Source of the DNA: Turritopsis dohrnii
Lineage: Eukaryota; Cnidaria; Hydrozoa; Anthoathecata; Oceaniidae
Length of the DNA stretch: 64,000 nt
Assembly (NCBI GenBank): GCA_027922465.2
Contig: BQMF02000141.1
Location: 620,001-684,000, forward strand
Reading direction: 5' to 3'
Shown here: in pieces, positions 10,535-22,354 of the stretch
Layout of the letters: the number at the start of each line of letters is the position of its first letter
Numbering within the stretch: position 1 is the stretch's first letter
Notes under the pieces: model-generated
The model's database searches: none
What the model was told of the DNA's origin: nothing
The model's input: only the letters and a program-made list of their open reading frames with translations
Position numbers and translations under genes: made by a program

Positions 10535-11929
10535 TCAGCTGTTGTCATACTCAACATTTGGGTGTCTCATCTCTGAGCAGTTGGGCTTGTCATTGCTATA
10601 GAAGACGACCTTGAACTTCTGTGCATCACATCTTACCGTCTTCCCTTCTCTTTCCGCCGTAATCTGGTGTCCTGACACACCTGTGACTGTGTATGGTCGT
10701 GGGTCATATGGAGGTTTCGATTTAGTTGCGTTTTGTCGTGGCAGGACTTCGTCTGAGATGTGGATTGCATGTGGTCTCACGTTAGCGTTCCTGTCTTTGA
10801 TTTCTTTCTGCTTCAGTTTCTCTTCTGTGTCGTTTTGGTGCGCTTGCTGAACCTAGTCTCTAACATCTGGTGTCGGAAGTTGTGGAAGTCTAGAGCGAAA
10901 GCTGCGTCCAAAAAGCAATTCAGCATGGGGCATATCCTGTCGTAGGATGAGGTGTGGCGCGGTATAATTGCAGGGTTTTGTTGAGCTCAGCTCTAGGGTT
11001 GTTGCCTTCAATCAGTGCTGTATGCCATGCCTTCCGGCATACCTTCATAAACACTTCCGCGAGACCATTCGCTTCAGGGTCTTCCGCACTGTAAATCGGT
11101 TGTGGTCTATTCCCGCCCATCTGAAATACTTCTGAAGGTGATGGTGCTCTTTTCCGTTAAATGGTGGACCATTGTCTGTTTTCAGTTTCTTGCAATAGCC
11201 GTGCCGGGCAAAAATACTGTCAAAAGCAACAATGTTCTCCTCAGCTCCTGTGCCTCTCACAACTGCTACCTCAGGGTAACGTGACAATTCATCGATCACG
11301 ACTAAAAAAGTTTCCGTCAGACGTGGCACCCCAGTGGCCAACTGCAAGGTTTTTCCATAATTTGTCGGGTGCAGTAGAAGGCTGCAGGGGATCTCTGACT
11401 TTCGTCACTGTAGCCGCTTGACATGCTAGGCAACTTTGTGTGATTTCACTTATTTCTTTATCCATCTTGGGGTACCACAGTCTGGTTCTGAAAAACGTTT
11501 CATCGCGTTCTCCCCAGGATGGCCTTCGTGAGCTATATCTAGTAGCTGTCTTCGGATATTCACACCACCTGAATTCTCAGGGACATCGAGTGAGACAATC
11601 TTGTCACCCCTCAATTCCAAGCCATCCACGACAGAAAGCTCTTGGAAGATTTTCTTATTAATGTCACTGCCTTTCGGTGGTTCTTTTTCTCCACGGTTGA
11701 TGGCCATTATCAGTTGTTGATATCCATCGTCGTTTGCCGCTGCCTGGACCAGCAGTTCGATTGGCAATACGTTTGGAGAACTGCCTAAGTTTATCATCTT
11801 AAGAATGTAGATTTCGTCACCCACATCGAATCCCAATCGCAATTGGTCGTCTTGGGACAGATGGTCTATCGGATTGACGTGTCTGCTGCCATAATCGCAT
11901 GGCATATTGTTTCCTTTCAAATATTTCAT
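10535..11929 (-). pseudogene. decayed Ty3/gypsy retrotransposon Pol (RNase H end and integrase)
   Basis: Four minus-strand reading-frame pieces follow each other in the order of a Ty3/gypsy Pol. 11929-11450 holds the RNase H end (CDYGSRHVNPIDHLS) and the integrase zinc-binding start (AHEGHPGENAMKR). 11347-11045 holds the integrase core (VIDELSRYPEVAVV, then KTDNGPPFNG, with two catalytic Asp). 11120-10920 continues the core (ENGLAE-like region reading EANGLAEVFMK). 10780-10535 is the C-terminal region (PYTVTGVSGHQITAEREGK). Frameshifts separate the pieces, and no gag, protease or RT remains, so it is a dead 5'-truncated copy. Base composition is richer in GC than the surroundings. Not a host gene. 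Confidence 0.85.
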
Positions 11930-12286
11930 TCAGAACTGCAAATCTTGAATTTTGTTCCTTCTTTTAGACGTGGGTTTATTATTGTTGTTGTAAATTGATA
12001 ACAATGGTTCGTGACCGTTCCAGCCGGTATACGCCAGTCCTACTAGGTATTATCGTATCATCGCAAGTTTCTTTATACAAGAAGGAAAGACCGTTCCTTC
12101 AGAGAAGCGAAAGGGTCGTGTCGTCAATTCACAAAATCTTCTGATTTTCTGATGGCCAGTTCCCTACCGTTGAAGAAGTTGAATTTCTCATTGAATGAGA
12201 AATATTTCAATTGGAAACAAAAAAATATTGAGAAGTTACAGACGATGGCCATAGATGCAAATCATATATTAAAATCGAAGACAATA
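11930..12286. other. spacer without supported gene
   Basis: No gene. The part near 11985-12120 has higher GC and could be the leftover upstream edge of the gypsy element. The rest is AT-rich unique sequence. Confidence 0.4.
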
Positions 12287-12870
12287 GGCTAAAATACACG
12301 ATGAGTTTAATTGGACCATTTAGTTGGATATAAAAAGACTGATCATGTACGTCTTTGCGTACATTTTTTCTAATTTTCTAAGTTTTTTAAAAAGTTGGAC
12401 ATGTTCAACGTTTGGTCAACTAGTTGGACATTTTTTTTCTATTGAATTTGGATGAAGTTAACAGAAGCTCTATTGTGATGTTGTTAACAACCGCGTGTTT
12501 CCGTGATTTTTCGAAGAAAATTGTGTAGAGAGAATTGAGCATAGTGGGTGAAAGTATAATTTTTTGGAATGGCTTGTGTTATGTAAGATCGCTCATTCGA
12601 AATTGGTTTAGGAGTGCATTAAAATCACTATATTTTTTCTTTCCAAAACCCAAGTGACTTGTTCTTTTCTTTTTTCGCCTTATTATTTTCTTCAACGATA
12701 TTTGATGCTGCTAAAGCTACTTACATACGTCCGCGCTCACTGATTTCCATTGCAACATCAACAGATAAGTTTAAACTGATCGTGTATACAGGTGGTAATC
12801 TACATTTAAACTTATCAGTTTCTTTACATCCAACCAATTGGTCCAATTAAACTTATCGTGCATTTCAGCT
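12287..12870 (-). mobile_element. PIF/Harbinger-type derivative, internally deleted (copy 1)
   Basis: The ends are inverted repeats of about 30 bases: plus-strand left end ggctaaaatacacgatgag, right end cttatcgtgcatttcagc. Read on the minus strand, the interior has a degraded start resembling the N terminus of a Harbinger transposase, with a Met, an alanine/leucine-rich segment and later a patch like NQFRMSDLT, broken by stops and frameshifts. Copy 2 at 22838 has the same ends and a better-preserved interior. No target-site duplication could be read. Internal inverted segments (taagtttaaactgatcg / acatttaaacttatcag) could form a hairpin. Confidence 0.7.
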
Positions 12871-13065
12871 TTATGATGTCTTTCTTTTATTCAATTTCCG
12901 CGCGCTATGCGTAGGAAATTGTTTGGTTTACACATTCTATCTATCTATCTAACTATCTGACTGTCTATGTAACAGTTTTTTGCCGTTTTCGGAAAGTCCG
13001 TTTTGATTTCGGATTGTTTGTTTATTCAGAATAGTTAATGACTGACCTATGCTAGGAACTTAGGA

Positions 13066-13845
13066 CAGGTTTGACTAAAATTGGGCAATTTAGACAAGGT
13101 GCTGATTTAGAAGTTGACGGTCATTTTGTCAGACTTGACTAAAATTGGACAATTTGGGCCAAATTTGGACCAAATTACGAAAGTTCTTCAAATTTCATGA
13201 AATTTTGCATGGATTACATTTGAAAGGTGCTGATTTCAAATTTGACAGTCATTTTGTCAAATTTAACTAAAATTGGACGATTTGGGCCAAATTTGGACCA
13301 AATTTCGAAAGTTCTTCAAAATTCATGAAATTTTGCATTTATTACAATTGAAAGGTGCTGATTTCAAATCTCACAGTCATTTTGTCAGATTTGACTAAAA
13401 TTGGACAATTTGGGCCAAATTTGGACCAAATTACGAAAGTTCTTCAAATTTCATGAAATTTTTGCATGGATTACATTTGAAAGGTACTGATTTCGAATTT
13501 GACAGTCATTTTGTCAGATTTGACTAAAATTGGACGATTTGGGCCAAATTTGGACCAAATTTCGAAAAATCTTCAATTTTCATGAAATTTTGCATGTATT
13601 ACAATTGAAGGGTGCTGATTTCAAATTTGACAGTCATTTTGTCTGAATTGACTAAAATTGGACAATTTGGGCCAAATTTGGACCAAATTTTGAAAGTTTT
13701 TCAAATTTCATGAAATTTTGCATGGATTACATTTGAAAGGTGCTGATTTCAAATTTGACAGTCATTTTGTCAGATTTGACTAATATTTGACGATTTGGGC
13801 CAAATTTGGACCAAATTTCGAAAAATCTTCAATTTTCATGAATAA
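13066..13845. repeat. 128-bp tandem repeat with 256-bp higher-order structure
   Basis: Six units of 128-129 bases, anchored by ggac(a/g)atttgggccaaattt starting near 13151, 13279, 13407, 13536, 13664 and 13792, plus a partial unit at the left. Neighbouring units alternate: units 1, 3 and 5 carry gacaattt and are followed by gcatggattacattt; units 2, 4 and 6 carry gacgattt, and units 2 and 4 are followed by a gcat..attacaatt variant. The array therefore grew as a two-unit (about 256-bp) block. No coding capacity. Confidence 0.9.
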
Positions 13846-14101
13846 ACATCATGTGTAAGATATTGGTGAACTGTTTTTCTAGCCCCGAAACATCATAGTG
13901 AATTGCAAAGCTGTCAACATTAAGTTAAATAAATTCAAGAAGGGAGTAATTTGATGAATTCCAGACTGTATCAAATTATTATTCAGTGTACAAGTCATTC
14001 AGATATCTTGAAAATTAGCCTAAATCAATTTCCTCAAGGGCTGATGCGGAAATTGTTCAAGCCATGAGGCTTCTAGTTTTCGTTCAGTCCTTCAATAAAT
14101 T

Positions 14102-15166
14102 ACTTTACAGGGAGAAAGTTTTTGCGAGGAAAAAAACCGCGAAAGTAATAATAATAATAATAATGGTATATTTCGGGCATATCCATATATTACAATGGCT
14201 CTTCGTCCCATAATAATTTGAAAATTCTAAAATTCACAGTCACTGTATACAAAATATTAGTTAACGATAGTTAAAAATATAACATAAAGTTTCAATTAGT
14301 AAAAAAGTATATCCACCAAAGTAACCACATCAGAAAGATGAAATGGGCAAAATGGAATCACAGAGAAATAAAAGAAGTATACGTCTCAAAACAGATAGGT
14401 GGTGCCTAAACAAGTAAATAAATTCCTATTAATGCATGCTCAAATACTTAGCAAAAGAGAGATCTAGATAAAAAGATTTTAACTCGTGTGAAAATTTTTG
14501 ATGGTCTTCAACTGCTCTCAAGCTCGATGGAAGTTCATTGAATAGACGACTGCATATGCCTTCAAATGTTTTTGTGGATTTGGTTATTATTAGTTTAGGG
14601 ATTCATTTACTTTCGCGTAAAATAATCTTTTGCGATTTTCAGTTTTTGTGCATTTTTTTTTTCTAAACATTTTGGAATTTTGACAATAAAACAGATTTGT
14701 TTACATTTAACATAAATTCTTCTTTCTAATCAGAAAAAACACCTTTTTTATAGGGATTGTTCACACAAATGACGTCAACCATTCTTCAAGATTTTTTATC
14801 CCCCTTCCCCTTCCGTCAATTTCGCTTTACCCCTCCCCCTGAGTTGACGTCATCTTTTGGGAAGAGATCTCACGCAATTCCGGCAATTTCTGTGTTAAGT
14901 TTGCACAAAGTTTGAAGTGCGCACTAAAATTATCTTTCAAATTGGATCCGCACTAATTAGGATAATTTGCGGTAACACTTGTGTTGTCAAAAGAAAAATA
15001 CGTGAAAAAACACATATGAAATTTGAGAGGTTTTTTTCGCGAATCGGTTTCCTCTAGGCCATTTCGCGAAGGATAAACTCTCGCGAATCCGCATGGCAGT
15101 CCTTTCCGCAGGGACTTACTTTCGCGAAAATGGCCAAAAAACGCGAAATTTTCTCCCCGTAAAGTC
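14102..15166. mobile_element. long inverted-repeat DNA element, possibly interrupted
   Basis: The left end (actttacagggagaaag, 14102-14118, then tttttgcg) is the near-exact reverse complement of the right end (ttctccccgtaaagt, 15151-15165, preceded by cgcgaaat). Further cgcgaa/ttcgcg pairs occur at 14138, 14622, 15036-15080 and 15122-15146, as in a fold-back MITE. The stretch 14146-14600 differs from the rest and starts with an ATA microsatellite (14146-14164); it may be a later insertion. No target-site duplication was found. The ORF at 15093-15287 overlaps the right end and is not supported as a gene. Confidence 0.6.
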
Positions 15167-15471
15167 GTCTTGGACAGGCTTTCTTTACTGTACCATCTGG
15201 ATCAACAAAATGGGAAGGGGATTCGCCAACAGTTTACTTAGGAAAGAAGGTGAAATGGAGGATGGAATTGAAAATATGTTTGCATAATAAAAATATTTAT
15301 GTAAAAAACAAAAAATTGAGATTCCTCCAAATATAAATAGAGTGGTAAAACCTAATAAATATAGATCAAAATTAAATATGTATCAAAATTATACAAATGT
15401 CGTTAAAAATATTATTAAGATACGTGATTAAGACGATTATTAAAATGTAAACGCATATTGACATTTTTATT
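15167..15471. other. spacer downstream of the SPATA1-like gene
   Basis: AT-rich sequence that would include the 3' UTR of the SPATA1-like gene (minus strand). No gene or repeat was recognised. Confidence 0.4.
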
Positions 15472-18400
15472 TCACGGCGAAAGTGTTTTCTTTGCCCTCG
15501 ATGCATTAATCTTCACCTCGATGGCTTTTTCACGTAGGTCCTTCAACTCTTGTTGCGCCAGATTTCGCATCTAAAGTGAGAGAATGACTTTGTAAATGTA
15601 ACTTGACTTAATAATATCAGACATAAGAAAGAAAACAGTATCATTAGTAGTGATAGGGTATGAGACATTGAGATTTGATAAATAAAACTGAGGGTTGCAG
15701 TGTGCTGATGCCAGCAGTGTGAATCCCTTATCAGAACAATAATGAATGGACCTGGAGCAGTTGAAAAATATCAAAATGGCAAGGCAACGATGTAAACAAA
15801 TGTCTCGTGGCGATTTCTTCAGAAAACGTTTTCAAAAGTTTTTCCTTATGATCTCGTTAATAATTTTATGGCTTCGAACCACAGTTAGCCACCAATAAAT
15901 AAGCAATCCTTTTGAGTTGATGATAATACTAAAATCAGTAGAAAAAACAAAACAGAAGTTTACAGACCTTCGATTCAGACGCTACTTTTTTGGTCATTCC
16001 CTCAATACGAGTTTTAAGTTGTTCGATTTCAGTTTGAAGGCGGACCATCTGGTTCTTTTGATTATTCTGGAAAACAAGTAGTCAACTAAGCAAGCAGTCG
16101 ACCTCTCCTTTAAACAAGTAGTCGACCTCTCAATGACATTGGACTGCAAATGGCAACAAAACTAAGGAACAAACCCTTTCTGACGGGATACCACCATTGG
16201 ATAACAATGGTTTGGTTTTCAAACGAGAATTATCTAAAGAAAAAGAAGAAAGTATTGTTAAGTGAACGCCATTATTTATTTCATTCCAGAAATGCGAAGG
16301 AACAACTTCAAGAAGGAAAGAATCTTTTGAGAGTAACCTTTGTATGTTTTTTTAGACAGTAAGTTAGGCTGCTACCACAGACCTGTTTGGCACGTTGATC
16401 GGCAGAAATTAACATAAAGGAATTTTCAGTTACTGACAGTAGTCTTTCTCTCTACTAATAGGCAAATACAACTACTGGAACCTTCTCGATTACTTGATCA
16501 AATAACTACAGCATTCTCTGTCCAACATGAAAACCCTGAGTTCGATGTTGTCTTTGACCAAAAATCCTTAGACACGATAAAAAACCTTAGACACGATAAA
16601 AATCATTAGGAAAAGCCTTAGAACTTACCTTGGGCACTGAGAGATGAAATCAACTTGCGATGTTGTGCTTCCACATCGTTCTTCGTTTTTCGTAATCTTT
16701 CTTCCAAGCTCTCCGTTCGTTTGCGTTCTTCAACAAATTTTTTTCGCCATGCATTGTTTCCTGTAAACAACACACCAAATAAAAATAAACCACTGAATAA
16801 AAACTTAACACGATACTCCGGAGTGCGGAACGAATGGGAGCCCATCAGAACTCTGAATTACTTACTTTGTGATTTTTTGGAGATCACTTCTGCTTGCAAG
16901 GAGCGCGATTTCTTGACAAGCTGTTCCCTTTCCTTTTGGTAGCTATGTCTAGAAACATACGATGACGTAATTTTCTCGTCATTTATTTGGCTTAATAGAT
17001 AATGCAACCTCTTTCCCATCCCCTTTTTTCATCATGTCAGAAAACTTACTTTTCCGTTCTGATGTTTTCCAATTGCCGCTTCAACTCTTCCACTATATAA
17101 AAAGTAAATGAATAAAAAATAAGAAAAAAGAAAATTAGAGAATTTATTTGTAAAAATTGTGAAAACGAACGACAGATATTAGAAAAAAAACAAAAATAGC
17201 AAAATCAATTTTTTTCGCTTAAAAATTCGCTCGAAACATAACATTTCAATTGTGCTCATACGTTTGTTTGGGTGTCAGGACAATTCCCCCCTGGAAAATT
17301 GCCCCCCGGATGATTCCCCCCCCCCCCCCCCCCCCCCCTGGAAAATTCCGCTTGAAGTTATTTTCGTACGAAGCGATTTTTGACGAGAAGAAATGCAAAC
17401 AAACGGTTCTAGGACAATTCCCCCCCTGGACAATTGCCCCCGGATGATCCCCCCCCCCCCCCCTGGAAAATTGCCCCCCGGAGGATTCCCCCCCGGATAA
17501 TTATCCCCCGGAAAATTGCCACCCATCCAATTTAGGGTTAGGGTTAGGGCTACTTATGTGTGTGTGGGGGGGGGGGGGGGGGCAAGCATCCGGGGGCAAT
17601 TTTCCAGGGGGGAATTGTCCTAAGTCGCTTCGTACGAAAATAACTTCAAGCGGAAAATATCAGTTCAACTTGCACAGTCAACACACTATGAGCGATTAGC
17701 TCAAACTTACAACCAAATGTAGAGATTAGAACCAAATAAACGGTTTATAAACTGAACATACCTTTCTTCTTTTTGTTTTGAAAAATTTCGACTGATTTCT
17801 TTTGTTTTTCTTCTTCTTCAGCTTGTTTCTTTCGAACGCTCTCCATATTCTTCTTCTTCATCGCTTCAATTTCACGGATTTTCTGAATGACTTCTTCACC
17901 ATCTTCAATGGGGGTTTTTGAACGCTGACTTAACGATGGTGGAGGTAATACGTGCTCTTCCGTTTTGGATTCCGATACAATTGGATTATCTGGTACGTCA
18001 ACAGAATTACTTCTATCTTCGGTTGTGTCGCTGCCATTATTGGGATTATCAAGTTCGGAGTTTTTTCTTAGTTCCTGCATACGAGATATTAATTCTTCTT
18101 CGTTATATTCTTCACTTTCATCCATCTGTTCTTTCAAACGTTGCTGTTCCTTTTCGTATCTGGCTTTCATTTTTTCTTCTAAAGACATTAACCTGACGTT
18201 GTTGTTCGGATCAAAACTTCTGGAGCCATACGTAGGTGGGTTGATGTTGACAATCTCATCAAAACTGATAAAAAAAGAGGGAAGTTCTACAATCGCATAA
18301 TAAGGTTTAATAACAATCATTGTTAATGAAGGAAGTTGTTTTTGAGGTTTCATTGTGGAGTGTGTTCATCTAACAATTTGAAAGCATCAATATTCATGGT

Positions 18401-21400
18401 TAAAGCTTCTTAAAATAAAAAAGGTTTATAAAGTTCTCATGCTTTCAAATTGTTAGATGAACTATGTGGCAATAAACCGTACGCAGATCTCGTTTGTTTG
18501 CAATCGTTACCATGGTAGCAATCGTTACCATGACGATTTCAAAGATTAGAATTACCATTGCCATTTCGACCTCATTAATAACATCAGCTTACCCTTTGTG
18601 TCCACTAGACTCTTTCATTTTGTTTTGAATGAGTTTTTTCTTCTGGCTTTTCATGCTGTTTCTTCTATCTTGAATTTTTCGTTCGCGTGTTTCTTGGCGG
18701 GAGAGGGCGTGGTCAGGAGTAGCACCACCCCTGAAATCATAATATTTCTGAGTATAGTGAGAAAAAAGCGGTGAAATGATTGGACAATCTTTTGGGTGAA
18801 TTTATCTTGATTGGCTAAAACTTCACCAGGCGAAACAATATTTTTTAAGTTAATGAGAAAAATATTTAAAAAAGAAAATAAAAACCTCTCCCTATTCAAC
18901 TTTGCTTCATCATCATCAGTAGTGTAACCTTGACGACTGTCAGTAGAGCGACGTGACTGCTGACTAGTGACGACTCGAGCAGACGGCAGAGGAAACAAAG
19001 AACTCGATGAATCGGATACAAGTGCCAGTTCAGGTTTTATAATTCTCACGACAGACGATCTAGACGACAACGGCACCCCGTCGTTAAATTTAGCGTCAGG
19101 GGACGGCGTTTTAAAGAAAGTCGTGATAATTTGAACAGGTGGTAACACGTCTCCTTTATCAAGGCTCTTCTCTGAATATTTGTTTGACGGAATTTTGTTA
19201 TTTTCTGAGCTATTGCTGTTGGAATTGACGTCATAAGAAGACCTCAAGTATTCGTACGGCTTTTTCGAATCATCATTTTCACTAGCGATGGAAGATATTG
19301 ACAGAGTAGTCGAATCTGAAAAAAGAAAACAAAAACAAATGAACATTTTTTCAGTATTATGGCCAGTATATTTATGTGCACCAAATATAACAACAAAATG
19401 TAAAACAAGACTTACTGTCGTCCTGTCCTATGGTCTCTTCATTTCTCATTCTTCCGGATAAAATGTCATCGTGTGTACAGGGTAATAAAAACAACTCTGG
19501 AGAATAGGCCTAAGACACAACATTAGCCTTGGTAGATTAATTGTAATTTTATACGTCTTAAATTTTATCATAAACGTCGTGAGCATTGAAAACACTAAAA
19601 TGTTAGATGTTTCCATGTAAAGGAATCCATTAAATTAATATTTCATGTATTACACCTTCATAGTTATTACTTTGTAAATCATAGTGAGACATTTGTGATG
19701 ACTTTGAAAGCAGAAACGAGACCGGCATAGACAACTAAGCATAAAAATAAGTTAGAAAAATCTACAGTTCTGAGACTACTTTCTACATGTGTGATGTCAT
19801 AATATGAAGTCTTTCACATGCCTCATTCCAGCTCATTTATCCATAATGAAGATATGGCAGATTGTTTGAAGATATGAAAATTAGAAAATATTTGAACACT
19901 GAACTTCCAGCAAAGGGTGAGCAATGCTACATCAAAAAACCTTACACATGACATAAATGAATAAGTTACAGCATTAGCAATGTCAAATAGTCATGTTTGT
20001 GACCCCCATCACAACTGTTCCAACAACACTAAATCCTGGCTACCAGACTAGTGTTAAAAATAAAATCATCATGCTATATGTATGAAATCATACCATTGGC
20101 GGGATAAAATCTTTTGCTTGCAGTACTTTTTCTTGACCAGTATTTACCTAAACAATAACAAAACTGAATTTGAAATTTATGCCGGAATCTTCCCCTTTTT
20201 TACTTATAACAACACATACCACTGCTAAACACCTGCCAACACTTCTGAGATATATGAAATCCTTTGGTACAACATTATGACCAAGCTGCTCTTCGATAAG
20301 TTTTCGAGCATTATGAAGGCTAACTGTCTCAGGAACCCTAAACAAAAAATTACATGATAAAGTTCCATTATGTGTCATATCAGAAATCCATGCTAATGAC
20401 AAACTAAATATTTAAAGGGCCATCATTTTATCGATGAATTAACAACTTGTTGGTAAGATTCGTAAAGGATACAACAAACCTGATGAATCCAGCTGATGTT
20501 GATTCTAAGACAGCATTATTGTAAACAGTTCGGTACTTGGCGATCCATAAGTCCAGAGGAACAACGAAAATATGAAGGTCTACCAACTATATACCAAAAC
20601 AAAATTTTGTTGGTAGATGAAACTGTCGTTCATTTGTACAAAAAAGTAATTCTTAAAATTCAACAAAGGTTTTCAACATAAACATTATGCTTACATCACA
20701 AAGAACAAAATTCATAAACCAAGTTAATTTTTTAATTTTTGAAAAATCACAACTTTCAAAAAGTTGTATAAAAATATGTGAAGAACTCAAGAGTATTTTA
20801 ATAATATATTGTGGAAACCTTGCATATAAAGATACAAATAACTACAGTTGCAAAATCAGCAAAGAAATAGCCATTATGGTGGTTAAGTTTACTTAATCCT
20901 TGTTAACTGGTGGGTGTTTTGCTGTGCATTACCCTTTGCTGCTAGGTCTTGCCATTTCGAGTTTCTATCTTGCGTTTAGTTTTTAATAGGTATCTATTAT
21001 TTTTGATGGTATACTTGGTTAGTATTTATAGTTTCGTGTATTTAGTGTTTATCATTGTAGATATAGTTGTATTTATGTGCTGAGACATTTGTATATACAT
21101 TTTGTTTTAGAAGAGAATGGATGTCTGGGGGTGCATTTGCTAAGTCTTAAGTAGTTGTGTTGGGGCGTCTGTCCTTGTTGACAACCCCTGGTTGTCCTGG
21201 TTGACGATTGTCTTTGTTAACAGCAGTATCATTTAAGTCACGAGTTAGTTTGTCATTATTGACAGCAGTATATTAAGTCACTTGTTATCTGTCTTTGTTG
21301 ACAGTTCCTTGGTGTGATAGTCCTTGTTGACATATCCTGGTTGACGTACGACAGACTTGTTGACAATCAGTCCTTGCTGACTTTTACAATTTGTTTTATG

Positions 21401-22354
21401 AATGCACCACCTGAATATTCCCCAGTTCGGCCAAAGACTTATTCTTATTGTGTCTTAGCCCATGCCAGTTAATGACTCTATATTAGTTCCAGGTTTCTAT
21501 TATTTTTCGCTGACAAAGCTATAAATCAACATCTAACATTGCTACAATGGTAAATTTCACTGCAAATATTGTCCAGTAAAAATTGTTCCATTTTCTAAAA
21601 TTTGATCTCCATTTATACTCTGAAACAGGCTGGAGTAATTCCATGATTTATTTGATAACTACAGTTGTCATTTAGCAGCATACTATGATTTCTTGACTTG
21701 AGAGTTATTTATACATTCGAATGTCAGCAATTTTTTTTTGAACATTTTGATAACATATTGCCATGGAGATCAAGTATTTAAAAGAAAACTTTAAATGGTA
21801 ACATCTTGGGAACAAAAATTAACAACATTTACTTCCCCTTTACAGAAAACTCTTTCACCGAGTGGCTTTTCTCTTTCACCTTTCAAGTAATATATAATCA
21901 AAGACTTTTAGCTTGTACAAAATCACTAGCATGTGAACTCTTAGATAAAATGCTTTGCAATTTAGAAAATTAGTCCTAGTAACTTGATAGCAACAGCAGA
22001 AAATACTTGTTATAATGCGAAAATGATGTTTTTATTTCCATCATAAAATGTAAATACATCATAAAAATACAGTTCGCAAGAAATTCTCACATAGCAGTGA
22101 ACCAAGTCAAAAATGCATTGCTTATCTCATTCATTTCAGGTGGCGAACATTCAAACTCTTAAAAGTTGTATATTACTCTTATACACAAAGTTACCATGGT
22201 GGACTTAAACATCAGCAGGTATTCAATGCAACAGAAAGATAAAAATTAATTTAATTTTCAAAACACAACTCATATTTTCGAATCAACAAGTTTGTATTAC
22301 CTTGTCACAAAGATTTTTCTTTTGTTCAGTGTAATCATCATTTATCATATTCAT
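15472..22354 (-). CDS. SPATA1: SPATA1-like coiled-coil protein (IFT25-interacting family)
   Basis: Fourteen minus-strand exons: 22301-22354 (ATG at 22354), 20480-20586, 20220-20337, 20094-20147, 19416-19509, 18886-19315, 18593-18730, 17762-18264, 17050-17092, 16866-16942, 16629-16760, 16383-16432, 15968-16066, 15472-15570. All phases agree and give 665 residues; the human protein is shorter (about 460). The conserved N-terminal domain reads LVDLHIFVVPLDLW..TSAGFIRVPETVSL, then SPELFLLP in exon 5. The middle (exons 6-8) is low-complexity and acidic/serine-rich. The C-terminal coiled coil has NNAWRKKFVEERKR and MRNLAQQELKDLREKA, matching the SPATA1 C-terminal region, which binds IFT25 and is linked to cilia and sperm. 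Exon 1 could extend upstream, since an acceptor-like cag sits at 22364. Donors of exons 12 and 13 are the unusual gtctgt. The weakest junction is exon 6 (gttttt donor). Confidence 0.86.
17278..17660. repeat. C/G-rich palindromic element with TTAGGG triplet, in SPATA1-like intron 8
   Basis: Inverted arms of 29 bases at 17347-17375 (ccgcttgaagttattttcgt...) and 17625-17653 enclose units of the type ccccccggat(a/g)att and cccctggaaaattg. An inverted partner (ccaggggggaattgtcct) lies at 17604-17621. Runs of 12-19 C (around 17320-17338 and 17450-17463) and of G (17567-17582) are present. Three TTAGGG-type repeats lie at 17531-17550. The whole lies in the intron between exons 8 and 9 of the SPATA1-like gene. 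Confidence 0.7.
18364..18462. repeat. 24-bp perfect inverted repeat in an intron
   Basis: gttcatctaacaatttgaaa (from 18364) and its exact reverse complement ending at 18462 give 24-bp arms around a 51-base loop. It lies in the intron between exons 7 and 8 of the SPATA1-like gene. It could be a tiny fold-back element. Beside it, caatcgttaccatg is duplicated at about 18499 and 18518. Confidence 0.7.
21165..21385. repeat. cluster of degenerate GTCCTTGTTGAC motifs
   Basis: At least seven versions of gtc(c/t)ttgttgac occur in about 220 bases (21171, 21210, 21252, 21291, 21320, 21355, 21370), with two related tcctggttgac copies between them. Longer context is shared by two copies (cagcagtat..ttaagtcac at 21221 and 21263). 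Spacing is irregular, so this is not a simple tandem array. It lies in the first intron of the SPATA1-like gene. Confidence 0.6.

Noticed and set aside
13066..13845. CRISPR-like array
   Set aside because: Units are contiguous 128-bp repeats without spacers in an animal genome; it is a satellite-type tandem.
17531..17550. Telomere or telomere-fusion site (TTAGGG repeats)
   Set aside because: Only three units, embedded in an intron and in a C/G-rich repeat; no longer tract on either side.
17965..18300. Plus-strand 111-codon ORF rich in Ser and Leu
   Set aside because: Mirror of the acidic, Glu/Lys-rich minus-strand exon 8 of the SPATA1-like gene.
20496..20681. Plus-strand ORF of 61 codons with protein-like sequence
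   Set aside because: It is the antisense of a well-supported minus-strand exon of the SPATA1-like gene (20480-20586), whose frame and splice sites match the family.
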